Below are positions 18,596-26,839 of a DNA stretch of 63,578 nt, piece by piece; the first letter of the stretch is position 1, and every line of letters starts with the position of its first letter. The notes below the pieces were generated by a model, which had not been told where the DNA came from, made no database searches, and worked only from the letters and a program-made list of their open reading frames with translations. The stretch lies in assembly GCA_937138395.1 (NCBI GenBank), contig CAKZPB010000125.1, positions 1-63,578 of the forward strand. Reading direction: 5' to 3'. The position numbers and the translations under genes are program-made. Source of the stretch: an uncultured Pseudomonadota bacterium. Its GTDB lineage: Bacteria; Pseudomonadota; Gammaproteobacteria; Xanthomonadales; Wenzhouxiangellaceae.

Positions 18596-19843
18596 ATGTC
18601 TCAACAAAAAGTCGTCCTCGCCTACAGCGGCGGACTGGATACCGCCTGCATTCTGAAAACGCTGATTCAACAAGGCCATGAGGTTATCGCCTATGTTGCC
18701 AATGTCGGTCAACTGGAAGACTTTGATGACATCGAACGCCGCGCGCTGGCGACCGGCGCCAGCCAGGTATTCGTCGAGGATCTGCGTCGGGAATTCGTCA
18801 CGGATTTCATCTGGCCGGCGATTGCCGGCAAAGCCGTCTACGAGCATCGCTATCTTCTCGGCACTGCATTGGCACGCCCCGTGATTGCAAAACGCCATGT
18901 CGAAGTCGCGCGCAAAGTGGGCGCAAGTGCTGTTGCCCATGGCGCTACCGGAAAAGGCAATGACCAGGTACGCTTTGAGTTGGCCTTCGCGGCGCTGGCG
19001 CCTGATCTGGACATCATTGCGCCTTGGAAAGACCCGAAATTCCTGGCCCGTTTCCAGGGCAGGCGCGACCTGCTGGCCTTTGCGGCCGAGCACGATATTC
19101 CCGTGGAAGCTACGGCAGAAAAGCCCTACTCCAGCGATGAAAACCTGATGCATCGATCCTATGAGGCCGGCCTGCTGGAAGATCCGGATATCGCACCGCC
19201 TGCCGACATGTTCAAGCTCACCCGAGCGCTGGACGATACGCCCGATACCCCTGATACGCTGGTGATCCGCTTCAAGGACGCTTGCCCGATTGAAGTGCAG
19301 CATTCGTCGATGGGCATGAGCATTTCAGATCCGATCGAGCTGCTGAGCTACCTGAACGACGTCGGCGGCCGCCATGGTATCGGCCGGATCGATATTGTCG
19401 AAAACCGCTTTGTCGGCATCAAATCGCGCGGCGTGTATGAAACACCTGGCGGCACCATCCTGCATGCGGCACTGCGCGACCTCGAGGGCATTGCCATGGA
19501 CCGCGAAGTGCGTCGACTACGCGATATGTTGTCGCCCCGTTTTGCCGAAATCATTTACAACGGCTTCTGGTTCTCACCCGAGATGGACTTTATTGAAGCT
19601 GCGTTCCGGAAATCATCGGAATTGATTGACGGCGAAGTACGCTTGAGCCTGTTCAAAGGCAATGTCATGATCGAGGGACGTTCCAGCCCAAGCTCGCTGT
19701 ATGACCCGGATCTGAGCTCGATGGACGTGGCCGGCGGTTATGACCAGGAAGATGCGCAAGGCTTTATCCGCATCAATGCACTGCGATTGAGCGCCCATCG
19801 CCTGATCGTCCAACAGACGGGAGATGATGACGAGATCGATTGA
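18596..19843 (+). CDS. argG: Argininosuccinate synthase
   Basis: Joins citrulline and aspartate with ATP in arginine synthesis. I take the ATG at 18596 (M-S-Q-Q-K-V-V-L), giving 415 residues; a TTG two codons upstream is less likely. The ATP-binding P-loop A-Y-S-G-G-L-D-T lies at residues 9-16, and family segments [12 protein letters not shown] and [12 protein letters not shown] are complete. It is single in this window, with no other arg gene beside it. A CRP-type palindrome lies upstream. Confidence 0.96.
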   Translation: MSQQKVVLAYSGGLDTACILKTLIQQGHEVIAYVANVGQLEDFDDIERRALATGASQVFVEDLRREFVTDFIWPAIAGKAVYEHRYLLGTALARPVIAKRHVEVARKVGASAVAHGATGKGNDQVRFELAFAALAPDLDIIAPWKDPKFLARFQGRRDLLAFAAEHDIPVEATAEKPYSSDENLMHRSYEAGLLEDPDIAPPADMFKLTRALDDTPDTPDTLVIRFKDACPIEVQHSSMGMSISDPIELLSYLNDVGGRHGIGRIDIVENRFVGIKSRGVYETPGGTILHAALRDLEGIAMDREVRRLRDMLSPRFAEIIYNGFWFSPEMDFIEAAFRKSSELIDGEVRLSLFKGNVMIEGRSSPSSLYDPDLSSMDVAGGYDQEDAQGFIRINALRLSAHRLIVQQTGDDDEID

Positions 19844-19924
19844 ACCAAGTGCAGCCGGAACCATGACTGCAAAGATCGCTCAGGGTTGATTACCACCGAG
19901 CGTCATTCAAAATACTGGTCCCGC

Positions 19925-20845
19925 TCATGATTTCGTGCGGTTGCGTCCGGCTTCCTTGGCCTCATACAATTTCTTGTCGGCGCGCCCAACCAGTTCCAGC
20001 GTTGATTCAGTAGTATCCCACTGTGCCACGCCGCAGCTGATTGTGATGTCGTCCAGGTTATCGATGGTTTCGGCCTGGACGGCGTTTCGAATGGACTCGG
20101 CAACATAGATCGCCCCTTCCGGCCCGGTCGACCAGAGCGCGCAAACAAATTCTTCGCCGCCCCAGCGAATGGCCAGATCATTACCGCGAGTTCGGCCATC
20201 GATAATATGCGCAACTCGCCGGAGCACGCGGTCGCCGGTCAGGTGGCCATGCTGGTCGTTCACCGATTTGAAATGGTCAATATCCAGCACGATGCAGCTG
20301 ACGTCCTGATACTCCTCTTTTGCGCGAACGAGCATCTGATTCATGTCTTCCTCGCCAGCACCCCGGGTCAAAAGACGTGTCAGGTAATCCATTTCCGCTT
20401 TACGCTTCATGCGCTGCAACAGCTTGACTTCATCCGTGACGTCGCGCTGAAGCGCCATGTAGTGCGTTACGCTGCCGTTCTCATCAACTACCGGGCAGGT
20501 GCGCCACTGCATGTAGAACGGCGAGCCATCCTTGCGATAATTAACTGCGTGGGCTTCATAACTTTCCCCGGCTTGCAGTGCGGTTTTCAAGGCACTGGTC
20601 ACCTTTCGATCCGTGCGCTCACCCTGCAACATCTTCGGCGAGCGGCCCAGTAATTCCTCCATATCGTATCCCGTCATTCGGCAAAAGGCCGGGTTGACGT
20701 AAAGAATCATGGGATCATCCAGATTCGCATCAGTGATAACAATCGATTCGTAGCACGAATCCATGACGGTACGAAACAGCGAATCGGAAAAATCACTGAG
20801 GCGATCTAGCTGACTTAAAGCAGTAGCTGATTGGACGTCAGACAT
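19925..20845 (-). CDS. PAS-GGDEF diguanylate cyclase
   Basis: Makes the second messenger cyclic di-GMP from GTP. With the start at 20845 (GAGGGGAG ribosome site) it has 306 residues: a PAS domain (about 20-140) and a GGDEF domain (about 150-305). The active-site motif G-G-E-E-F (229-233) is intact, and R-G-N-D (220-223) is a correctly spaced inhibitory I-site, so product feedback is expected. The PAS domain resembles LOV domains (G-R-S-P-K-M-L-Q-G in the place of G-R-N-C-R-F-L-Q), but lacks the photoactive Cys. No membrane helix. An FNR box lies upstream, suggesting oxygen control. Confidence 0.93.
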   Translation of the reverse strand: MSDVQSATALSQLDRLSDFSDSLFRTVMDSCYESIVITDANLDDPMILYVNPAFCRMTGYDMEELLGRSPKMLQGERTDRKVTSALKTALQAGESYEAHAVNYRKDGSPFYMQWRTCPVVDENGSVTHYMALQRDVTDEVKLLQRMKRKAEMDYLTRLLTRGAGEEDMNQMLVRAKEEYQDVSCIVLDIDHFKSVNDQHGHLTGDRVLRRVAHIIDGRTRGNDLAIRWGGEEFVCALWSTGPEGAIYVAESIRNAVQAETIDNLDDITISCGVAQWDTTESTLELVGRADKKLYEAKEAGRNRTKS

Positions 20846-20899
20846 GAGGCTCCCCTCAACAAAAGTCGTCCAAAATACCACCTAAATCCGGCCGCCTAC

Positions 20900-20913
20900 T
20901 TGATTTGAATCAA
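20900..20913 (-). promoter_or_regulatory. FNR/Anr box at -41.5 of a predicted promoter for the GGDEF gene
   Basis: TTGATTTGAATCAA matches TTGAT-N4-ATCAA exactly, and the flanks extend it to a 9-bp inverted repeat (20897-20916). Reading the minus strand, TATTTT at 20877-20872 is a plausible -10 element; it predicts a transcription start at 20865, which centres the box at -41.5, the class II activator position. The coding start follows 20 bases later. Confidence 0.72.
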
Positions 20914-21126
20914 GTAACCGGACCTTGTGCCCAACAAAATGGTGTGATCAATGGTGATGTTCGGGCTCTGTATGACCTTTGGCGGATGCGCAGAGAATCA
21001 AAATGGTTACTGTGGTTGTAATACGACCTCAGGCACATCTCGACTTGACGGATAATGAGTCTGTTGAAGTACCAGTTTTTGACTTTGCCACATTGGCTTA
21101 TTGCATTGGTCTAGGATGTTTCAGCT

Positions 21127-21840
21127 ATGAATTTCCCTAAAAAAACCGCCCTGCCTGGCCTGAGCCAGCCATTTGATCACCACGGCGTGGCCTTCAACAT
21201 GGTCAAGGCCTTTGGACCCACGCTGCTTGAGACCCGGCTGCCGGAGGACATCTTCAGCAAGATGCTGCAGATGACCGATGACCTGCTGGAGGACCCAAAC
21301 CGCAAATCCTACGGGGACAGCCTGGTCGGTCAGATTCGCGAAGAACCTGAAATCACGCTGGATCTGCTCAAACAATACGGCGTGTATGACTACATTCATG
21401 GCCTGTTTGCCGAATACATTCTCGGCTGCTCCTACTGCGATGCAGATCCCGAATACAAGCAATCCGTGACCGCATTTCAACAAAGCGCGGACTACGTCAA
21501 CCCGGTCAACGTCAAGATCGAGGCTGCCTGGCTGGTCAGTCAATATCAGGGCGAGTACAACCCCATTCATAACCATTCCAGCTCGACGCTGTCGAGCGTG
21601 ATGTACCTGAAGGTGCCTGAGACCATGAATGAGGATCCCATCCCGGGCAAGGCCCGTTTGGATGGCCATATCGAGTGGGTCGACCGCTCGACCGACGTCA
21701 TGCAGAATTCAACGCTGCGCGTAAAACCCGAAGCCGGCCGCTTCTATATTTTTCCGGCCACTCTGCTCCACCTGGTCTACCCGTTCAAAGGCAGCGAGGA
21801 ACGACGTAGCATATCCATCAACGCCACGCATCAACTGTGA
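21127..21840 (+). CDS. Putative 2-oxoglutarate/Fe(II) oxygenase
   Basis: 237 residues that fit the 2OG-FeII_Oxy_5-type group (TIGR02466-like). The metal ligands are probably His148 and/or His150 in Y-N-P-I-H-N-H-S-S-S and His215 in A-T-L-L-H-L-V-Y-P-F, with Arg226/227 in E-E-R-R-S-I-S-I-N as the 2-oxoglutarate ligand. The family pattern P-E-A-G-R-F-Y-I-F-P is present. Substrate unknown. No signal peptide. It stands alone between a divergent cyclase and a convergent DUF2805 gene, 9 bp from the latter's end. Confidence 0.82.
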   Translation: MNFPKKTALPGLSQPFDHHGVAFNMVKAFGPTLLETRLPEDIFSKMLQMTDDLLEDPNRKSYGDSLVGQIREEPEITLDLLKQYGVYDYIHGLFAEYILGCSYCDADPEYKQSVTAFQQSADYVNPVNVKIEAAWLVSQYQGEYNPIHNHSSSTLSSVMYLKVPETMNEDPIPGKARLDGHIEWVDRSTDVMQNSTLRVKPEAGRFYIFPATLLHLVYPFKGSEERRSISINATHQL

Positions 21841-21849
21841 AATGATCGA

Positions 21850-22125
21850 CTAGGAACGGTGCTTGTATTGGGTCGGGCAATAGCCTCTGGATACACCCTC
21901 CGGCCGGAGTTTCCGATGCTTGGTTTTTCGGCCGGATACCCTGGCTCGCCATAATCGAAAGCTGCTGCCCTTCAGCTCACGGCGCATGAACTCAATGACT
22001 TCGCTCTCTGACAATCCGTATACCGCCTCGATGGCCTCGAACGGCGTACGATCTTCCCAGGCCATTTCAATGACGCGGGATTGTTCGGCTTTGTTGAGTT
22101 TCTTGCTTTTTGCGTTTTTCAACAT
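21850..22125 (-). CDS. DUF2805/TIGR03643-type small basic protein
   Basis: I start at the M-L-K-N-A-K methionine, giving 91 residues; a longer frame upstream is not supported. The protein matches the pattern of the TIGR03643 family: W-E-D-R-T-P-F-E-A-I-E, G-L-S-E-S-E-V-I-E-F-M-R, L-K-G-S-S-F-R-L-W-R-A-R-V and G-R-K-T-K-H-R-K-L-R. It is very basic and has a helix-turn-helix-like middle, which would suit nucleic-acid binding, but no function is established to my knowledge. Confidence 0.85.
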   Translation of the reverse strand: MLKNAKSKKLNKAEQSRVIEMAWEDRTPFEAIEAVYGLSESEVIEFMRRELKGSSFRLWRARVSGRKTKHRKLRPEGVSRGYCPTQYKHRS

Positions 22126-22203
22126 CAGTGTATTCTGCCAAGCCGTAGTCAATATCAAGACAACTCGCACAATAAATAAACTATGGCGATCGAGCGTGTA
22201 TTG

Positions 22204-23562
22204 TCAGAGCTCTTGCTGCCCGGCGTCGTCCCGACTCGGAGCGTTCAGGCTTGCATTCAACTCCTGATCAGGCGTGAAAAGAAATGGGATGGTGAAGGTG
22301 TGAGAGTCCACTGACGCACCAGCCGGATTCCAGACGATGTCCAGTCGATGCAGTCCAGGCGCAAGACCCGTCAATGGCAACACGCCAGTCAGGCCGCGCT
22401 GATTCAAATCACGGCGCTCGGTCGGCAGCAGTTGGGCGGTGTCCAGGACTCGATCGCCCAACGCTACCGACCACAAACTTCGCAGGCAACTCATGGGCTC
22501 TTTTTGGTCGGCGCAATGTGCGTCCAGTACCAGGTTGTCTCGCCGGGGGAAATACGGCAGAAACACCCGAACAAATGCGCTGCGTTGTTCGAAGTGATGG
22601 ATCGTCGGCACCGGCCGCAGGCGATCGCGCGGTCCGCGTAGGTGCTCATAATGTGCGCTGTCAATGCCCTGCCCGATCGCGGCATTGTCCATGTACACAA
22701 ACTGGTTCGACAAGGTGAATTCGGTCCAGGCTTCATACCGCCAAAAGCCGATCAGAACGATGACAGCAGCGCCGATGATCACGAGCAGATTGTATAACCT
22801 TGGCCGTGTATTGGACTGCAGCGTCAGCTGTACCGGCAGAATCAGCCGCTGTGGCCAGAGCCAGAAATACAGGTCATTCAGCCGGTCCACTACGCCACGA
22901 ACCCATGGCCGATCTTTTAGATCAGGGATGCGTCTTGCCAGAAAGGCATCAAGAACCCAGATCAGCATTGGCGGGCCTACAAAAAATGTGATCATGATGA
23001 TGAGCAGAATATCGAGGGCCTGGTCCACATCACCCACCAAAGGGCCAAGCAGCTGGTCAGCCATGATGATGCCCAGAATCAGTATCGAGATCCACAGCAT
23101 ACCCAGCGCAATCATGCTGATGACCGAAAACAGGGTTGACGCGGCATGGTCAGAAGACGCGATTGCATGACTCAGATCAGGCAGTCGTTTCTTGTAGCTT
23201 TCTTTCGTCATGGGACCGATACCCGGTATTCGATCCCAGCGAATGCCTTCCGGATAAACCGAACGCAGGCCGGCAAGCCCGGCCCAGTAAGCGCGAATGA
23301 CCAGATGAACCGCAAAGCAGGCACCCAAACCGTAGAACAGGCCCGGTGCCAGGATCAGCAGCATCTCGATAACCTGAGAACTGGCTTGCGTTCGATGTGA
23401 AAAATAGGCCGTCAGTGACTCGAAAAGCCAGCCCGGCAACGTAAATAACGCAACCGTGGTCAGGCCGGAGATGATCAGCTCGATTTCATCGGTCCTGTCC
23501 CTTAACCGCTCGATGCGGTCCAGTTCTTTCGGGTCTATGCTTGAGTCAGGTCGTTCGGACAT
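22204..23562 (-). CDS. Large membrane protein with a periplasmic C-terminal domain
   Basis: 452 residues from the second of two nearby ATGs (AGAGA six bases before it). Hydrophobic segments lie near 30-50, 68-92, 145-180, 190-220 and 265-285; the region from about 290 to 450 appears soluble and outside, ending in beta-rich sequence with two Cys near 350-360 (H-C-A-D-Q, M-S-C-L-R). I do not recognise the family. It is followed on the same strand by the DUF2805 gene, 78 bp away. Confidence 0.72.
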   Translation of the reverse strand: MSERPDSSIDPKELDRIERLRDRTDEIELIISGLTTVALFTLPGWLFESLTAYFSHRTQASSQVIEMLLILAPGLFYGLGACFAVHLVIRAYWAGLAGLRSVYPEGIRWDRIPGIGPMTKESYKKRLPDLSHAIASSDHAASTLFSVISMIALGMLWISILILGIIMADQLLGPLVGDVDQALDILLIIMITFFVGPPMLIWVLDAFLARRIPDLKDRPWVRGVVDRLNDLYFWLWPQRLILPVQLTLQSNTRPRLYNLLVIIGAAVIVLIGFWRYEAWTEFTLSNQFVYMDNAAIGQGIDSAHYEHLRGPRDRLRPVPTIHHFEQRSAFVRVFLPYFPRRDNLVLDAHCADQKEPMSCLRSLWSVALGDRVLDTAQLLPTERRDLNQRGLTGVLPLTGLAPGLHRLDIVWNPAGASVDSHTFTIPFLFTPDQELNASLNAPSRDDAGQQEL

Positions 23563-23859
23563 CAGCATTCTCTATATCGCATAAATGAAAGGCCGCGCTT
23601 TTCACTTGATCAGCAAAGTCATTATGCATGCGCTGCGAGACCAATAGCATCGAGATCGAATGACAGAGAATGCTCGATTGCCCGCGCAGCAAGGGCGAAA
23701 ATGGTCTCGCTGGAAACGCTCTGCAGATCCTGTTCAGCGCCGGGCGTTGCAGCACTGTTTTATTAATCAGGTCTCATGGGAAATGCAAATAAACATGGCG
23801 TCATAAAGATCGCTCAGTGAATCACGGTGTTCCCAACACTCGGAATTGGCTGACTTCGT

Positions 23860-26514
23860 TTATTCAAACCCGTCAGCAAACACCAGCGCAGGGACAATCG
23901 CGACGACGATTGGATCATGATCCGACGAACGGAATGGATCGGGGTTATAAAAATTGGCTGGTTTGGGAGTACCCGCGATCAAGTCCTCTTCGTTGTAGTC
24001 GAATTCTTCATACTCATCAGCGTTGATACTCCAGTAGGTGGCGTCCAGCACCTGCACAGCCATGGTCGGGCTGGCGATAGCGTAGTCAAGCGCACCCGAC
24101 TCACCGAAAAAGTTGAAACTGTAGGCCTCATCCAGACTTTCAAAGGCAGCACCGAGGTCAACCAGGCTGTTATCCAGAAAGGCTTGAATCGGGTCTTCCA
24201 TCGGGTAGCTGTTCAGATCACCTAGAATCAGGAAGTCAGGATCACCGCTGCCGGTCGGATCCGATTCAAGCCAATTGATCAGCGCCTGAGCGGCGCTGGT
24301 TCGGGTGGCGTTGAAGCACTGCTGACCGTCACCCTGATCGGCATCCGGCCCAGTCGCGCCGCCACAGCCACGCGCTTTGAGATGATTGGCACTGACGGTC
24401 AATCGTTCGCCGGACGAAAGATGTTCAAAACTTTGCGCAAGTGCGGGCCGATTCAGGCTGCTGTCAAAACCCGGATCGACGCTGGCATCCAGAATGGCGG
24501 CTGTGCCCACCAGTCCAACACTGGCCGGCGTAAACAGCAGGCCGACCTTGATCGCATCGGTACCAAGCACACCCGCATCGACGAAGTCCCAGGTACCGGG
24601 TGACGATGCACTATTGAGTGCATCCACCAGCGCCTGCAGCGAAGCCGAGTCGTTGTTTTCGATTTCGCTGAGACCGACAATATCGGCATCCATCGCGAGA
24701 AGAGCACTAACCAATTTATCGGTTTGTCGCGTCAGTTCATTAACCGTATCGGCACCGCGACAGGCTTGATTCGACGCGGGTCCACAGATAGTGCCGCTAT
24801 TGTCCAGCGTACTGAAAAAATTCAGCAGGTTGATTGCACCGATTCGTAATGGGGTATCGGCCAAGTCTGGCGATGCAGCGCGCGGCTCTGCTGAATCGAT
24901 GGCATACGGCGCACGAGGCTCGATCTTGAAGCCATTGAACGTGAAGTTCATTACGCCCTGCAGGTTGGTGATTTCTGAACCGACCCGCACCGGGTTGCTG
25001 GCACTCAACGGATTGTTGTCGTCCTGACCCTGCGTAAAAGGCTGTACAAAGCTACCGTTTCGACCGTCATTGACCAGAATGCGATTTCGATCGTTCAATA
25101 CACCGAAATCGTTAGCAGCTGTTCCCGGCATTGCAACCTGGGTCGGTTGCAGCAGCCTTCCATCCGAAATTGTGAACTCGCCGAACCGTGCCAGGTTACG
25201 TGTTTCGGAAATCGTCAGGGCCTGGGGCAGGTCCACAGCCATGCCTTCGACGGCCTCCAGCTGGGTCAGATTGGCAAACGGCAGCTCGAATTCAGCGGGT
25301 GTGACACTGAATCCCGAGGCGCAAACGATCGCATCGTCGACACTGATCAAACGCGTCAGGCCACTCGATTCGTCGACCTGTCCACGCACTCGTACACGAT
25401 CGCCGAGATCAACATCCAGCAGATCAGTCAAGATAAACAGGCCCTCGGAGGTGGATGGATTCGCATCGACGTCACTATCCTCCTCCTGCAGAAAGAAGCC
25501 ATTCAGCTCGGTCGGCTCGCCGTTGGCAAAATCAGCCACCACGACGGCTTCGACTATGACCAAGTCGCCCTCCAGAGGGCTCGTGCTGCCTGCGCCCTGC
25601 ACGGCGTGGATGCGCACCGCAGAGTCACCGCAAACCAGTGGTGGCAGCGGATCAGGGCAGTCACTGGCAGCTCCGGGTGTAACGCTGATGCCGATACACC
25701 AGGTATTTTGTAAATCTTCCGAAGTTTCATCGCTGCCGGTCACGCCATTGCCACCCACCTGGACCTCACTGCCTTCATTCAGCTCTTCGCGTTGAAAGCT
25801 GGAATCCACCGGATGCGGCCCTAAACTGACCACGGCCTGGTCGTTTACGGCGGTGTCAGGGAGATAGGCACTGGTAGCCGCGTCACCGTCCGGCCCATCA
25901 ATTGTTACGCCTGTTTTGTCGACGGCCTCGGCCTTGTCGCCCCAGACCGCGTAATCGAGATCCTGCACCAGGTCGGAGGTGCCATCCCAGGAAAACAGAA
26001 TGACCACTTCGCCGCTGTCGGTCAGGCCGCCTTGATTATTGATCGAACCGGAAATGGCTTCGCGCATATCCGGGACACCATCTGCCATGGCGCCATCTTC
26101 ATACAATTCATAGTCCGGGCTCAGGCCGTACTCTGTAAAAAACGCGTCCGAACCATCAAGCGCAATGACCTGGTACTCGCTGGAGGCAATGCTGGCCCCA
26201 TCGGGAAACCGTGCCGTAAAGTCATCAAAGCCACCACCGCCCGTATCCACACGGACGCCTGTGACGATGTTGTAGTAGAACACGCTGTTCGGTGCAAAGG
26301 TCGCATCACTCAGGTACACGTTCGACAAATCGACCGCGGAAGGATTCGGATTATAGATCTCGATAAATTCACCGGCATCGCTGCTCGGGTCCATCGAGTC
26401 AAATGGCTTGGCAGCGATTTCTGTAATCAACAGTGGCTGTTGCGCCGATGCCAGGCCTGACAAGACAAATAACAAAATCACGCAAATTCGTTGAAGCAAG
26501 GTATGGTGCGACAT
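23860..26514 (-). CDS. Secreted ExeM/NucH-type endonuclease with lamin-tail domain and FADGFE tail
   Basis: 884 residues from the ATG at 26514 (AGGGAG ribosome site); signal cut near L-A-S-A-Q. Order of domains: lamin-tail-like domain (about 22-160; I-T-E-I-A-A-K-P, F-I-E-I-Y-N-P), an OB-like/YhcR region (about 300-420), and an endonuclease-exonuclease-phosphatase domain (about 560-875) with I-N-L-L-N-F-F, V-G-L-S-E-I-E-N-N, S-A-N-H-L-K-A, L-G-D-L-N-S-Y and S-D-H-D-P-I-V, the metal and catalytic set. Expected role: extracellular DNA degradation for nutrients or biofilm turnover. It ends in V-F-A-D-G-F-E, a tail shared with three other proteins here. Confidence 0.9.
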   Translation of the reverse strand: MSHHTLLQRICVILLFVLSGLASAQQPLLITEIAAKPFDSMDPSSDAGEFIEIYNPNPSAVDLSNVYLSDATFAPNSVFYYNIVTGVRVDTGGGGFDDFTARFPDGASIASSEYQVIALDGSDAFFTEYGLSPDYELYEDGAMADGVPDMREAISGSINNQGGLTDSGEVVILFSWDGTSDLVQDLDYAVWGDKAEAVDKTGVTIDGPDGDAATSAYLPDTAVNDQAVVSLGPHPVDSSFQREELNEGSEVQVGGNGVTGSDETSEDLQNTWCIGISVTPGAASDCPDPLPPLVCGDSAVRIHAVQGAGSTSPLEGDLVIVEAVVVADFANGEPTELNGFFLQEEDSDVDANPSTSEGLFILTDLLDVDLGDRVRVRGQVDESSGLTRLISVDDAIVCASGFSVTPAEFELPFANLTQLEAVEGMAVDLPQALTISETRNLARFGEFTISDGRLLQPTQVAMPGTAANDFGVLNDRNRILVNDGRNGSFVQPFTQGQDDNNPLSASNPVRVGSEITNLQGVMNFTFNGFKIEPRAPYAIDSAEPRAASPDLADTPLRIGAINLLNFFSTLDNSGTICGPASNQACRGADTVNELTRQTDKLVSALLAMDADIVGLSEIENNDSASLQALVDALNSASSPGTWDFVDAGVLGTDAIKVGLLFTPASVGLVGTAAILDASVDPGFDSSLNRPALAQSFEHLSSGERLTVSANHLKARGCGGATGPDADQGDGQQCFNATRTSAAQALINWLESDPTGSGDPDFLILGDLNSYPMEDPIQAFLDNSLVDLGAAFESLDEAYSFNFFGESGALDYAIASPTMAVQVLDATYWSINADEYEEFDYNEEDLIAGTPKPANFYNPDPFRSSDHDPIVVAIVPALVFADGFE

Positions 26515-26714
26515 ACGAGTCTCCCTGAATAACCACCTGCCCCCAACGTGGTTTGATTTAAGAATGATCAATCGAGTGTGGATGCCGAATATTTATATTT
26601 AATGAAACCAAGGTTCATCTTTTTAGCGATCGAAATCCAACCATTCGCTCGAGAAGCGGCTTTTAGTCCGAATGGTCTAACTCAAATTACCATTTCAACA
26701 AGGAATGCGCAAAA

Positions 26715-26739
26715 CCGCTGACTATCTTGTCATCAGCGG
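26715..26739 (-). terminator. Probable terminator after the FG-GAP gene
   Basis: CCGCTGA (26715-26721) and TCAGCGG (26733-26739) form a stem that on the minus strand is followed by TTTTGC; outer bases AGGAAT/ATTCCT extend the pairing. It lies 100 bp past the stop of the gene ending at 26840. The T-run is short, so efficiency is uncertain. The rest of 26515-26839 shows nothing further. Confidence 0.5.
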
Positions 26740-26839
26740 ATTCCTGCAGTTCGGCCAGGAAATAAGCGGCTACCGAGGAGCAACGTTGAGGGGCATGTAT
26801 TCTCCCTCCTGAACACTTTTGGCTGCGCTTGCGGCAAGA

